Of a stretch of DNA of 33,867 nt, positions 1 to 9,515 are shown in pieces. The stretch is from the NCBI GenBank assembly GCA_024542985.1, contig JAMXCX010000014.1, forward strand, positions 1-33,867, read 5' to 3'. This DNA comes from Candidatus Omnitrophota bacterium. Lineage in GTDB: Bacteria; Omnitrophota; Gorgyraeia; Duberdicusellales; 4484-171. Every line of letters begins with the position of its first letter. Position 1 is the stretch's first letter. The position numbers and the translations under genes are program-made. The notes under the pieces were generated by a model that ran no database searches, had not been told where the DNA came from, and saw only the letters and a list, made by a program, of their open reading frames with translations.

Positions 1-2462
1 CAAAAGCAATGCTAGAGAGCCAACTCAAAATTTTAGCTGATGCCAAGCAGCGCATAGAAACTAAGCTAAGGGTAAGCATAACCAGGTTAACCAACGAGTT
101 ATTACTGGTTCGTTCCCGCTTAAGCCAGGAAGTTTTTTCTTTAAAAAGAGCAGAGAGTAATTTAAAACTCCGGCTTGCTTCTGAGAAAAAAGAAAAAACA
201 AAAGTCCAAAATCAGCTCAATTCGCGAATATCGGCCTTAAAAAACAGTTTTTTTTCTTTGGAGCAATCAAAACAGAATATTCAAAAGCAGCTCCAAGAGG
301 CTAGAGCTAAAGGTATAAATTTAGAGAAATTAAGAAAAAAAGGCACAGCAGAGCTTGAGGCTAAGTTATCCCGGCTACGCAGCAGAAGAGTTCAGATAGA
401 AACCCAGCTTAAGGGTGAAATAGTTTCTTTGCGGGGGGCAAAACAGAAACTAGAAAATGAATTAGTATCTTTAGAACAGGTTAAGAATTTAGCCGAAACA
501 AAATTAAAGTCAGCCTTGGACAGTTTAAATAGAGAAAAAGTGTATTTACAGTCGCGCTTGGAAAGTGAACTGATTTTGCTAAAAGAAGCAGAGAGTAAAT
601 TAAAGAGCCAGCTAATTAAGGAAAAAGCTCAAAGAGCCCAAATTGAAAAACAGTTAAATTCTCAGATTGCCTTGCTGAAGGAAGAGCAAGCTAAATTAAA
701 TGAAGAATTAAGGCTAGTAAGGAATGAAAAGAAGGCCATAGAGTCCCGGTTGAGTGACGACGTAAGTCGCCTTAAGAACGAAGGAATTTCTTTTAAGGAT
801 GAAATTGCTGCCCTGAGGCAGGCTAAAAAAGACAGAGAAAGAGAGCTATTGGCTCAACTAAAACTCTTAACTAGGCAAAAGAATAAAATGTCAGAACTTG
901 AGTCATTCCACCAAAAAGCAAAAGATAATTTAGCCCGGGGCGAATACTTATCAGCCCGGCAGTATCTGCAAAAAGCCCAGGACAGGGTTAGGGAGGAAGG
1001 AGTAAATTCAAGTGATGCGTGGCAAGATAACTCTAACAGAAAAAACCAAAAGAAAATACAAAGGTTTTACCGGATAGCCGAAAAATACTACTCAGTCAAA
1101 GACTATGACAATGCTGCCGATTTTTTTGAAAAAATATTAGATATTGACCCTTACAGCAGAGAGGCAGCAAGATATTACCAAATATGTCTTCAGAAAATAA
1201 TGCAAAGAGAGCAGCAGGAGCTCTCACTAACTTCAAGACAGAAACCAGTTAGGTTCCGGAGTCAGAAGCAGAAAAAGAATAGGATAGGGCAGGTTAAATC
1301 TTTATATAAAGAGGCTAAAGGTTATTTTAAATCAGGTGAGTATATCGAAGCTATAGTAATATTTAGAGAAGTCAGGGAGCTAGAAAAGGGCTTTCGTCCG
1401 ATTTATAGTTCCTATGCCCAGGAGTATATACAACGGGCTCAGCAAAAAATTAGAGAACAAGAGCAATTATTTATTCAAAAGCAGGCTGAAGAAGAAAGAA
1501 TTCAAAGGCAAGAGGAGCTTACCGGGAGAAGGAGAGAAGAAAGGCTAATGCGACAAGCCCAAGAAAGAAGAAGGCTAAGTCAGTTAGAAGAAGTTTATAA
1601 AGAGGCTCATGAAACTTACTTAGATGCTAAAGATAAATTCGAGGAAGCAATTGAATTAAAAGAAAGATTAGAGATAAAATCTTCAAGCCAGCCACAAAAA
1701 TACCAAGAATACAGAGATCATTTCATTCAAGAAGATAAAGATTACGCAAAATATTTAAGGACCAGGAAGTCTAAAAAGAGAAAAGCAAAATCAAATAGAC
1801 AGCCCAAAAGTAGCAGGAATCTTGCTGATGAAGAATTTAGCTCTTTTGGGCAAACAAATCTTATTGGCGTAACTCCTAAGACTTTAGAGTATGCAATCGG
1901 CCAAGGAGATATTTTATATATACATGTCTGGCAGGAAGAAAGTTTGACTCAAGAGGTGGTTGTCCGGCCTGACGGAAGAATATCAGTGCCTTTGGCCGGA
2001 GACATCCAGGCTGTAGGTTTAACTTTTAAACAGTTAAAAGACAAGCTTATCTTTAGTTTTAAAGAGTATGTTAGGCAACCGATGGTTTCCGTATCACTTA
2101 GGAAGTTAGGCGGGAAAAAAGTCATTATTCTAGGAGAAGTAAGAAGGCCGGGAGTTTATTCTGTGACTGGCAAGAGAACTCTTCTTGAGGCAGTTGCCTT
2201 AGCCGGTGGATTTACTCCCCATGCTGTTCTTTCGAGCACAATACTTATAAAAGGCGGTCTGCGAAATCCCAGGGCTAAAAGAATTAATTTATCGCGGGCT
2301 ATTATTAGAGCAGATAGAGGCCAGAATGTTATTTTGCAGCCGGAGGATATTATCTATATTCCCAAGAAGTTTATTGCTAACATCAACTATGCTTTGACTC
2401 AAATTCTTGGACCTATCATACAAGGCACATCCGCGGCTTCAGGAGTGGATGAGCTTCGCTAA
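1..2462 (+). CDS. Coiled-coil/TPR protein fused to Wza-like polysaccharide export (Poly_export + SLBB) domain, 5'-truncated by window edge
   Basis: Open from the window edge (no in-frame stop before the ATG at 9). N-terminal ~300 aa is charged coiled coil, the middle is TPR-like (YYSVKDYDNAADFFEKILDIDPYSREA), and the C-terminus 'YAIGQGDILYIHVWQEESLTQEVVVRPDGRISVPLAGDIQAVGLT...VIILGEVRRPGVYSVTGKRTLLEAVALAGGF' is typical Poly_export/SLBB. Confidence 0.9.
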   Translation, partial: KAMLESQLKILADAKQRIETKLRVSITRLTNELLLVRSRLSQEVFSLKRAESNLKLRLASEKKEKTKVQNQLNSRISALKNSFFSLEQSKQNIQKQLQEARAKGINLEKLRKKGTAELEAKLSRLRSRRVQIETQLKGEIVSLRGAKQKLENELVSLEQVKNLAETKLKSALDSLNREKVYLQSRLESELILLKEAESKLKSQLIKEKAQRAQIEKQLNSQIALLKEEQAKLNEELRLVRNEKKAIESRLSDDVSRLKNEGISFKDEIAALRQAKKDRERELLAQLKLLTRQKNKMSELESFHQKAKDNLARGEYLSARQYLQKAQDRVREEGVNSSDAWQDNSNRKNQKKIQRFYRIAEKYYSVKDYDNAADFFEKILDIDPYSREAARYYQICLQKIMQREQQELSLTSRQKPVRFRSQKQKKNRIGQVKSLYKEAKGYFKSGEYIEAIVIFREVRELEKGFRPIYSSYAQEYIQRAQQKIREQEQLFIQKQAEEERIQRQEELTGRRREERLMRQAQERRRLSQLEEVYKEAHETYLDAKDKFEEAIELKERLEIKSSSQPQKYQEYRDHFIQEDKDYAKYLRTRKSKKRKAKSNRQPKSSRNLADEEFSSFGQTNLIGVTPKTLEYAIGQGDILYIHVWQEESLTQEVVVRPDGRISVPLAGDIQAVGLTFKQLKDKLIFSFKEYVRQPMVSVSLRKLGGKKVIILGEVRRPGVYSVTGKRTLLEAVALAGGFTPHAVLSSTILIKGGLRNPRAKRINLSRAIIRADRGQNVILQPEDIIYIPKKFIANINYALTQILGPIIQGTSAASGVDELR

Positions 2463-2480
2463 GAAGCATAAGGAGATGTT

Positions 2481-4400
2481 GTGACTCAGTATGAATTAAA
2501 TTTAAGAGACTACTTAAGAATTTTCCACAAGAGAAAATTTATTATCATGGCAGTATTTATTATTATTACTGTCAGCAGTGTAGTCTTTCTTCAAATGCAG
2601 CCGGCTGTTTATGAGTCTTCAGCTACTATTAAGATAGTAGAGCGCCAAAGTATAGCCGGTTTACTTACCGAATGGATTGTTTACGACCCGGCAGATATGA
2701 TGGCCTCTCAGACTAAAATAATTAAGGGTTTTCCCGTTATGAGGAAGGTAGCTTTGGAGTTAGGTTTGATAGACGAGGAAACTCTTCCCCCAGAGGTCGA
2801 TAAGGTGGTGGTAAGATTACAAGATAGAGTAGATACAATGAGGATTGAGAAAACTAATATTATTAAAATTACTGCAAAAGTTAGTAGACCGAAAGTCGCT
2901 ATGGATTTAGCCAATACGGTGGCCAGAGTTTACATAAAAGAGAATTTGCTGGAAAAGAGAAAACAGGCCTCAACTGCCCGTCAATTTATTGAAGAACAGA
3001 TAGGCCAGTTAGGGATAAGGCTGCGGGAAGGAGAGGATATTTTGAGAGAATTTAGCGAGAAAGTGGTTGGTATCAAGTTGGCTGAGCCCTTGCAGAAAAA
3101 AATAGTTGATTTACAGTTTGAGTTGACTTCTCTTTTGCAGAAATATACCGAAAAACATCCTTTTGTTTTGCGGGCCAAGGAACAAATTATTGATTTAGAG
3201 GAGCAATTAGAAAGCTTTGCCGGCGCAGACTTAGAGTACGCAAGACTCAAGCGCGAAATAGAGCTCAATAGGAATCTCTACAGCATGCTTAAAGAGAAAC
3301 TAGCGGAGGCACGTATTACTGAGGCCCAGAAAGTTGGTAATGCATCTATAGTTGATCCGGCAGTTATGCCCCTAGGTCCTGTATCGCCTCAGAAAGTATC
3401 AGGAATTATCTTGAGCGCTATGGCGGGTTTAATTTTAGGTGTAGCTTTAGCTTTAATATTTGAAACTTTAGATACTTCTGTAGGAACAATAGAAGATGTA
3501 GAGCAACTGCTTAATTTACCGATTTTAGGTGTTATACCTTCTGCTTCACGTCAGCTTATAGAGGGGAAGAATGTCTTAGCCAGGCTTAAAGATAAAATTT
3601 TTCGCGTTAAGGAAGTATCTGCTAATGAAGATAAAGTGCGTTTAATCGTTCATTATGAGCCTACTTCTCTTATTGCCGAAGCTTACCGTAACATTAGAAC
3701 AAATCTTCAATTTACACCTTCTAAGAAGTGTATTCTTATTGCAAGTGCCAGTCCTCGAGAGGGAAAAACTACGATTCTAACTAATTTGGGATTGGCTTTT
3801 GCCCAGAAAGGCCTCAAAACTCTTCTGATTTCCTCTGATTTAAGGCGGCCGGCCATAGCTAAGACCTTTGGCCTAAAAAGGGAACCGGGCTTAAGTGAAT
3901 TTATCTCCAGTTCAGCTAAAGTCTCTGATTGCCTTAGAAATATTTCTGATATCATGATGGGTGATATTCCTTTAGAGGATGTAATAAAATCTCCGGGTTT
4001 AGGAAACATATGGATTCTTCCTAGTGGACACATAACTTCTAATCCGGCTGAGCTTTTAGAATCGGCAAAACTGCCAAATTTAATTGAGGAACTTAAACAG
4101 GAATTCGACATCATTCTCTTTGATTCTCCGCCTTTGCTTTCCATAACTGACGCTAGTCTCTTAGCCCCTATGGTAGATGGTGTTATATTATGCTATGAAA
4201 TTGGTAGAACAGCAAGAGGCGCTCTTCTTCGGGCTAAGAATCAGTTGGAGCTGGTGGGCGCCAATATCTCAGGCTTAGTTTTGAATCACATTGCGCCGCA
4301 AACTGAGACGATTGAATCCTACCCTTATTATTCCCGATACAAATACGAATATAGCCAAGAGAGTGAACAGGCTAAGGAAAGCAAGGCAAAAGTAGGGTGA
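2481..4400 (+). CDS. Wzz-like chain-length determinant fused to BY-family tyrosine kinase (CpsD/CapB/Wzc type)
   Basis: GTG start. N-terminal TM plus Wzz region, second TM near aa 310, Walker A 'ASPREGKTTILTNLGLA', Walker A' 'LLISSDLRRPAIA', Walker B 'FDIILFDSPP', and Tyr-rich C-terminus 'ESYPYYSRYKYEYSQES'. Confidence 0.95.
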   Translation: MTQYELNLRDYLRIFHKRKFIIMAVFIIITVSSVVFLQMQPAVYESSATIKIVERQSIAGLLTEWIVYDPADMMASQTKIIKGFPVMRKVALELGLIDEETLPPEVDKVVVRLQDRVDTMRIEKTNIIKITAKVSRPKVAMDLANTVARVYIKENLLEKRKQASTARQFIEEQIGQLGIRLREGEDILREFSEKVVGIKLAEPLQKKIVDLQFELTSLLQKYTEKHPFVLRAKEQIIDLEEQLESFAGADLEYARLKREIELNRNLYSMLKEKLAEARITEAQKVGNASIVDPAVMPLGPVSPQKVSGIILSAMAGLILGVALALIFETLDTSVGTIEDVEQLLNLPILGVIPSASRQLIEGKNVLARLKDKIFRVKEVSANEDKVRLIVHYEPTSLIAEAYRNIRTNLQFTPSKKCILIASASPREGKTTILTNLGLAFAQKGLKTLLISSDLRRPAIAKTFGLKREPGLSEFISSSAKVSDCLRNISDIMMGDIPLEDVIKSPGLGNIWILPSGHITSNPAELLESAKLPNLIEELKQEFDIILFDSPPLLSITDASLLAPMVDGVILCYEIGRTARGALLRAKNQLELVGANISGLVLNHIAPQTETIESYPYYSRYKYEYSQESEQAKESKAKVG

Positions 4401-4433
4401 GCTAGAGCTGTCTTTTGAAATAAAAGGCTGCAC

Positions 4434-5843
4434 ATGAGGATATCTAGTCTTGGCTCTGATATCTTTAACGCGATAAGTATAGAGGATAACTTGATGATAA
4501 TTAGAAATTCCCAAAGCAGTATAATAATAGCAATATCTCTGGTATTTTTAGCAGTCATAACAGCTTTGGGTATTTTTAAAATTCCGCTTAATTTCTTGGT
4601 AATCGGCATTATAGCCTTAAGTGTTTTTTTAATAGCATTTTTAAATACCGACATTGCTCTGGGTATTTTAATTTTTTCTATGCTTTTATCGCCCGAGCTT
4701 AAAATAGCCCAAGTTCCTGCCCGGGCGGTAGTCGTACGCCTGGATGACATTCTGCTCCTTGTAGTTTTTTTGGCCTGGATTGCTAAGATGGCGATAAACA
4801 AAGAACTAGGCTTGTTAAAGTTTACCCCCCTTAATGCTTTAATGATTGGCTATATTGTGGTTTGTTTTATTACAACTAATGTCGGAATTTTAACCGGCCG
4901 TATTAACCCTTTAAAGAGTTTTTTCTATATCGTCAAATACGTTGAGTATTTTTTACTTTATTTTTTATTTACGAATAACCTAAGGGATAAAAAGCAGATA
5001 GAGAATTTTTTAAAATGTTTTTTAATAACCGGTTTTATTGTTTGTATTTACGGAATTACTCAGATTGGCGTTTTATCCAGAACAACTGCCCCTTTTGAAG
5101 GTGTGAAAGGTGAACCTAACACTTTAGGAGGGTATTTGCTTCTGTTATTCGCTGTTTGTATGGGCCTTTTTTTATATAGCCCCTTGCGTAAATGGAGGCT
5201 TACAGCCGGAATATTAGCTTGCTTGGCCATTCCGCCGTTTATTTTCACCCTTTCAAGAAGCAGCTACTTTTCTTTTATTCCAATGTATTTAGTATTAATT
5301 TTTCTTTCCAAAAAAAAGAAGTTATTTCTTATCACGACACTGATACTGATTCTTGTTGCTGGCCCGTTCCTCCTGCCGCAGGTAGCGACAACGGTTACTA
5401 AGCGAATAGAGACAACATTTGATAGGGGCATATCCTACAGATATCTTGGAAAAGAAATATCTTTAGAGGAGTCCGCCGCTTCTAAAATTGAAAGCTGGAA
5501 GATAGTTTTAGGAAAGTTAAAAAAACATCCCTTATTAGGATACGGAGTTACCGGAGTGGGCCTTGTTGATTCCCAATATCCCAGGGTGCTTGGTGAGACA
5601 GGAATAATCGGTTTTTTGATATTCATAATGTTATTAACAAGAGTTTTTAAAAGAACTTTATATAATTTTAGTAATATTAACGATGAGTGGGGGCAGGGTT
5701 TAATTTTAGGATTTTTTGCCGGTTTTATTGGTTTACTTTTTCATTCTTTTGGTGCCAATACTTTTATTATTGTGCGCATTATGGGGCCATTTTGGTTTCT
5801 AGCAGCTATAGTAATGGCCTTGCCGGAAATAACGAACCCTTGA
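4434..5843 (+). CDS. O-antigen ligase/polymerase (Wzy-like) integral membrane protein
   Basis: 469 aa polytopic protein with Wzy_C-like region 'FTLSRSSYFSF...KKHPLLGYGVTGVGLVDSQYPRVLGETGIIGFLIF'. ATG at 4494 with upstream AGAGGA is a better-supported start. Confidence 0.85.
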   Translation: MRISSLGSDIFNAISIEDNLMIIRNSQSSIIIAISLVFLAVITALGIFKIPLNFLVIGIIALSVFLIAFLNTDIALGILIFSMLLSPELKIAQVPARAVVVRLDDILLLVVFLAWIAKMAINKELGLLKFTPLNALMIGYIVVCFITTNVGILTGRINPLKSFFYIVKYVEYFLLYFLFTNNLRDKKQIENFLKCFLITGFIVCIYGITQIGVLSRTTAPFEGVKGEPNTLGGYLLLLFAVCMGLFLYSPLRKWRLTAGILACLAIPPFIFTLSRSSYFSFIPMYLVLIFLSKKKKLFLITTLILILVAGPFLLPQVATTVTKRIETTFDRGISYRYLGKEISLEESAASKIESWKIVLGKLKKHPLLGYGVTGVGLVDSQYPRVLGETGIIGFLIFIMLLTRVFKRTLYNFSNINDEWGQGLILGFFAGFIGLLFHSFGANTFIIVRIMGPFWFLAAIVMALPEITNP

Positions 5844-5921
5844 GCGATTATTAGAATATTAAAATAATCGATGCAATGAGCCTTTAAAGTATTGCAAGAG
5901 GCTAAATAAAACATTGTTAAG

Positions 5922-7355
5922 ATGTCTGTAGCTAAAAAAGTAGCAACAAATACTCTTTTTCTAATTTTAGGGAAAATTGTTACTATTTTTGTGCAGATAA
6001 TAATTATTAGTTTATTGGCCCGGTATCTTGGTGTTTCAGGTTACGGAAAATACGCTTTTGTTTTTGCCTATCTATCTTTTTTCCAAGTTTTATGTAACGC
6101 CGGTCTCGATAGTATATTAGTTAGAGAAATATCTCGCGAAAAATCTTTAGCTGCCAAGTTAATCGGACTGGGAGTTATTATAAGATTTTTTATTTCAGTA
6201 GCAGCATTTTTATTGGCAGTTTTAATAATTACTTTATTAGGGTATCCGCAGGACATTACTAAAGCTATTTATATTTTATCGTTGATTTTACTATTTAGTT
6301 CCTTGCGGACTCCAGAATTAATCTTTCAAGTTTATTTAAAATCACAATATCCAGCTTTGATCAATTTGCTGACTAAGTTTTTAACTCTCGGATTGATTTC
6401 TCTTGCTATCCATCAGAAGGGAAACTTAATTTTTATTATTTGGATGATTCTAGCTGCAAACTTAGCTAGCAATAGCGCCGTAATAATTTACTCAAGAAGA
6501 TTCGTTGTGCCTAAATTTAGTTTTAACTTAAATCTTTTTAAACGGGTTATAAAAGAAAGTTGGCCGGTTGCTCTTACTGCCATCGCTATCACTGTTTATT
6601 TTAAAATCGATACTATAATGCTGTCTTTTATGAAGGGTGATGAAGCCGTGGGCTATTACAGTGCTCCTTACGGCATAATGGCAACTTTAATTTTTATTCC
6701 CGCAGCGTATGTTACTTCAATTTTTCCTGTAATATCGGAGTATTTTAAATCATCGGTTGATTCTCTTACTAAAGTATTCAAAAGGTCATTTAAATATCTT
6801 TTTACCCTTGCTTTACCTATTGTGGTTGGAGGAGTTATTTTATCCGGCGATATAATTATTTTTGTTTTTGGAGATAAATTTTACTCTTCAATTAATGTTT
6901 TTCGTATTTTAATTTTTGCGATGGGCATTATTTTTATAAGTAATTTGGTAACAAATGTTATTATTGCTACCAACAGGCAAAAGATAAATCTTTGGCTGGT
7001 TTTAGCCAATGTAGCTTTAAATATATCACTGAATTTAATTCTTATACCGCGCTGGAGTTATATCGGGGCCAGCATCGCTACTGTTTTCACTGAAGGCCTA
7101 GGTTGCAGTTTAGCTCTTTTTTTAAATTTAAAGTATTTTAAATTACGATTTTTTTCTAAAAGATATCTTAATATCTTAAAACCATTTTTAGCCGCAGCAG
7201 TAATGGCTGTGGTAATTTTTTGTCTTCATGCAGCCCACTTTTTAGTTATTATTCCTATTGCTGGTTTAGTCTATATAGGAGCATTATTTATATTTCGTTG
7301 GTTTGATAAGGTAGATTTGTCTTTATTTAAGGAAATCTTAAAAACTGCCCGATGA
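5922..7355 (+). CDS. Polysaccharide flippase (Wzx/MATE-like, MOP superfamily)
   Basis: 477 aa with ~12-14 predicted TM segments. N-terminus 'VATNTLFLILGKIVTIFVQIIIISLLARYLGVSGYGKYAFVFAYLSFF' is characteristic of Wzx. Confidence 0.93.
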   Translation: MSVAKKVATNTLFLILGKIVTIFVQIIIISLLARYLGVSGYGKYAFVFAYLSFFQVLCNAGLDSILVREISREKSLAAKLIGLGVIIRFFISVAAFLLAVLIITLLGYPQDITKAIYILSLILLFSSLRTPELIFQVYLKSQYPALINLLTKFLTLGLISLAIHQKGNLIFIIWMILAANLASNSAVIIYSRRFVVPKFSFNLNLFKRVIKESWPVALTAIAITVYFKIDTIMLSFMKGDEAVGYYSAPYGIMATLIFIPAAYVTSIFPVISEYFKSSVDSLTKVFKRSFKYLFTLALPIVVGGVILSGDIIIFVFGDKFYSSINVFRILIFAMGIIFISNLVTNVIIATNRQKINLWLVLANVALNISLNLILIPRWSYIGASIATVFTEGLGCSLALFLNLKYFKLRFFSKRYLNILKPFLAAAVMAVVIFCLHAAHFLVIIPIAGLVYIGALFIFRWFDKVDLSLFKEILKTAR

Positions 7356-8719
7356 AAATATTATTATTAAATCCTCCTATTCTGGGAATTGATAAACCTC
7401 CCGTTCCTCCCTTAGGTATTTCTTATATAGCCGCAGTTTTAAAGAAGAATAATTTCATAGTAGACCTTATAGACCTAGACTTAGAAAGGGAAAAATTTAA
7501 AAATATTTATGAGATTATGGCTTCTTATAGACCCGATTTGGTCGGCATTAGTGGATTGACCATCCAGATGGAAAACGTATATTACATAGCTAAGGTAATA
7601 AAAAAAATATCGAAAAAAATAATTGTAGTTACTGGTGGACCTCATCCATCATCTTTGTCAGAGCAGACTTTAAAAGAGGCAGGCGGAAATATTGATATAG
7701 TGGTCGCCGGCGAAGGCGAGTTTACACTTTTGGATATTGCTATGGATAAGCCTTGGGAACAGATAGAAGGAATTTTATATATTAAGGACGGTAAAATATA
7801 TGGGAATAAAAAGCGAGAACCTATTTCTGATTTGGATTCGTTGCCATTTCCGGCAAGAGATATGCTGGCAATTAAAAAATATCGAGGTTGGGGACCTTTG
7901 AGGGAAAGCCCTACTACTCACTTAATAGCTTCCCGGGGTTGCCCTTTTGATTGTATTTTTTGTTCAGAAACAGCAGTTTTTGGCAGGAATCACAGAAGAA
8001 GAGATCCCAAAAGAGTTGTGGATGAGATAGAACACCTTATTAAAGAATACGGTATGCGAGAGGTTTCGTTTTATGATGATTTATTTACTCTTAACAAAAA
8101 ATGGGTAATTTCGGTATGCCACGAAATTATTAAAAGAAATATAAAGCTTGATTGGAAAGCATTAAGCAGGGTTGATACCGTAGACTATGAAGTTTTAAGT
8201 TATATGAAAAAAGCTGGCTGTCGGATTATATTTTACGGCATTGAGTCGGGATCTCAAAAAATTTTAGATAACATTCGCAAAAGTCAAACTGTCGAACAAA
8301 ATCTAACTGCAGCCCGGTTAACTAAAAAAGTAGGCATAGAGATGTTCGCATTTTTTATGATTGGTAATGTTGGTGAAACCCAGAGTACTATTTATCAAAC
8401 GATAAAGCTGGCCAGAAGGATTAAGCCAAGATATTACCAATTTACCATTGCTAGGCCCGATCCCGGATCTTATTTATACAATGAATACATTCAAGAAATT
8501 AACGAGAAAAATCTTTCTTGGGGGGAGTACTATGCTTTTCCTGATAATCCGGCTAAGATGATTGTAGTAGGATCAGAGGTCAGCAACCAAGAACTGATTA
8601 TTTTTAGAAAATTAGCCTATATGGCCATGCGCCCAATGTCTTTGATTAAAAATCTCATCAAGGCAGCAGTAACTTTTAATTTAAAGCAGGTAAAACGGAT
8701 ACTGAAAGTTTGGTTTTAA
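7352..8719 (+). CDS. B12-binding-domain-type radical SAM protein
   Basis: N-terminal B12-binding-like fold (NPPILGIDKPPVPPLGISYIAAVL...TGGPHPSS...AGEGE) and CxxxCxxC motif 'SRGCPFDCIFCSE'. ATGA overlap with the upstream stop. Confidence 0.93.
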   Translation: MKILLLNPPILGIDKPPVPPLGISYIAAVLKKNNFIVDLIDLDLEREKFKNIYEIMASYRPDLVGISGLTIQMENVYYIAKVIKKISKKIIVVTGGPHPSSLSEQTLKEAGGNIDIVVAGEGEFTLLDIAMDKPWEQIEGILYIKDGKIYGNKKREPISDLDSLPFPARDMLAIKKYRGWGPLRESPTTHLIASRGCPFDCIFCSETAVFGRNHRRRDPKRVVDEIEHLIKEYGMREVSFYDDLFTLNKKWVISVCHEIIKRNIKLDWKALSRVDTVDYEVLSYMKKAGCRIIFYGIESGSQKILDNIRKSQTVEQNLTAARLTKKVGIEMFAFFMIGNVGETQSTIYQTIKLARRIKPRYYQFTIARPDPGSYLYNEYIQEINEKNLSWGEYYAFPDNPAKMIVVGSEVSNQELIIFRKLAYMAMRPMSLIKNLIKAAVTFNLKQVKRILKVWF

Positions 8720-8735
8720 TTAAGGGAGATTACCT

Positions 8736-9515
8736 ATGAGAAGTGCTTCCAAAGTAGCAATTATTACCGGCATAACAAAAGGAATTGGTAAGGTAATAGC
8801 TTTAAGCTTTGCTAAAGAAGGAATGAATTTAGTTGGTATTGCCCGTAATAAGGACGATGTTGACAGAGTTTTAGATGAGATAAGGCAGGAGTTTAAGATA
8901 GATACTCTGGGCCTAGGCGTAGATGTTTCCAAAAGCCAAGAGGTTGATAACATTTTACCGAAAACCTTAGAGAGATTTAATAGCATAGATATTTTAGTTA
9001 ATAATGCTGCAGTAGGTAAATTGGATTACATCATCGACTCAAAACTAGAGGATTGGCAAAATATTATTGATGTAAATCTAAAAGGTGTGTATTTATGCTC
9101 CAAGACTGTTTTAGGACAGATGATTAAGCAAAAAGGCGGCAGGATAATTAATATCGCTTCCATTTGCGGCCTAAAAGGTGTCCCAAGGTATGGTATATAT
9201 TGTGTTTCAAAATTCGGTGTTGTGGGTTTTACTGAAGTAATGGCTCAGGAAGCAAAGGAGCACAATGTTATAGTTTCGGCTGTTTGCCCTGGTATTGTTG
9301 ATACTGGTTTTGCCGATAATAGTAATTACGCCCTTACAAGCCCTGGTAATATGCTAAAACCTGAGGCAGTTGCTAAGCTGGTGCTGCATTTAACAAAGTC
9401 TTCTCAGGCTTCCCAAATTTGTGAGATTTATCTTAAACCTAAAAATAGAATAGAGAGACTGTTAAAAATTAAACAGCGAAAAACAGTAATTAAGAGGATC
9501 AAATATTTATGCTAA
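8736..9515 (+). CDS. Short-chain dehydrogenase/reductase (SDR)
   Basis: 'ITGITKGIGKVIA' Rossmann motif, 'NNAA', 'YCVSK' (YxxxK). SD GGGAG upstream. Confidence 0.93.
   Translation: MRSASKVAIITGITKGIGKVIALSFAKEGMNLVGIARNKDDVDRVLDEIRQEFKIDTLGLGVDVSKSQEVDNILPKTLERFNSIDILVNNAAVGKLDYIIDSKLEDWQNIIDVNLKGVYLCSKTVLGQMIKQKGGRIINIASICGLKGVPRYGIYCVSKFGVVGFTEVMAQEAKEHNVIVSAVCPGIVDTGFADNSNYALTSPGNMLKPEAVAKLVLHLTKSSQASQICEIYLKPKNRIERLLKIKQRKTVIKRIKYLC

Noticed and set aside
5192-5401. + strand 69-aa ORF inside the Wzy-like gene
   Set aside because: Out of frame within a conserved membrane protein; no domain or RBS support.
5845-5870. cgattatt/aataatcg hairpin between wzy- and wzx-like genes
   Set aside because: AT-rich with long loop and no U-tract; not convincing as terminator or regulator.
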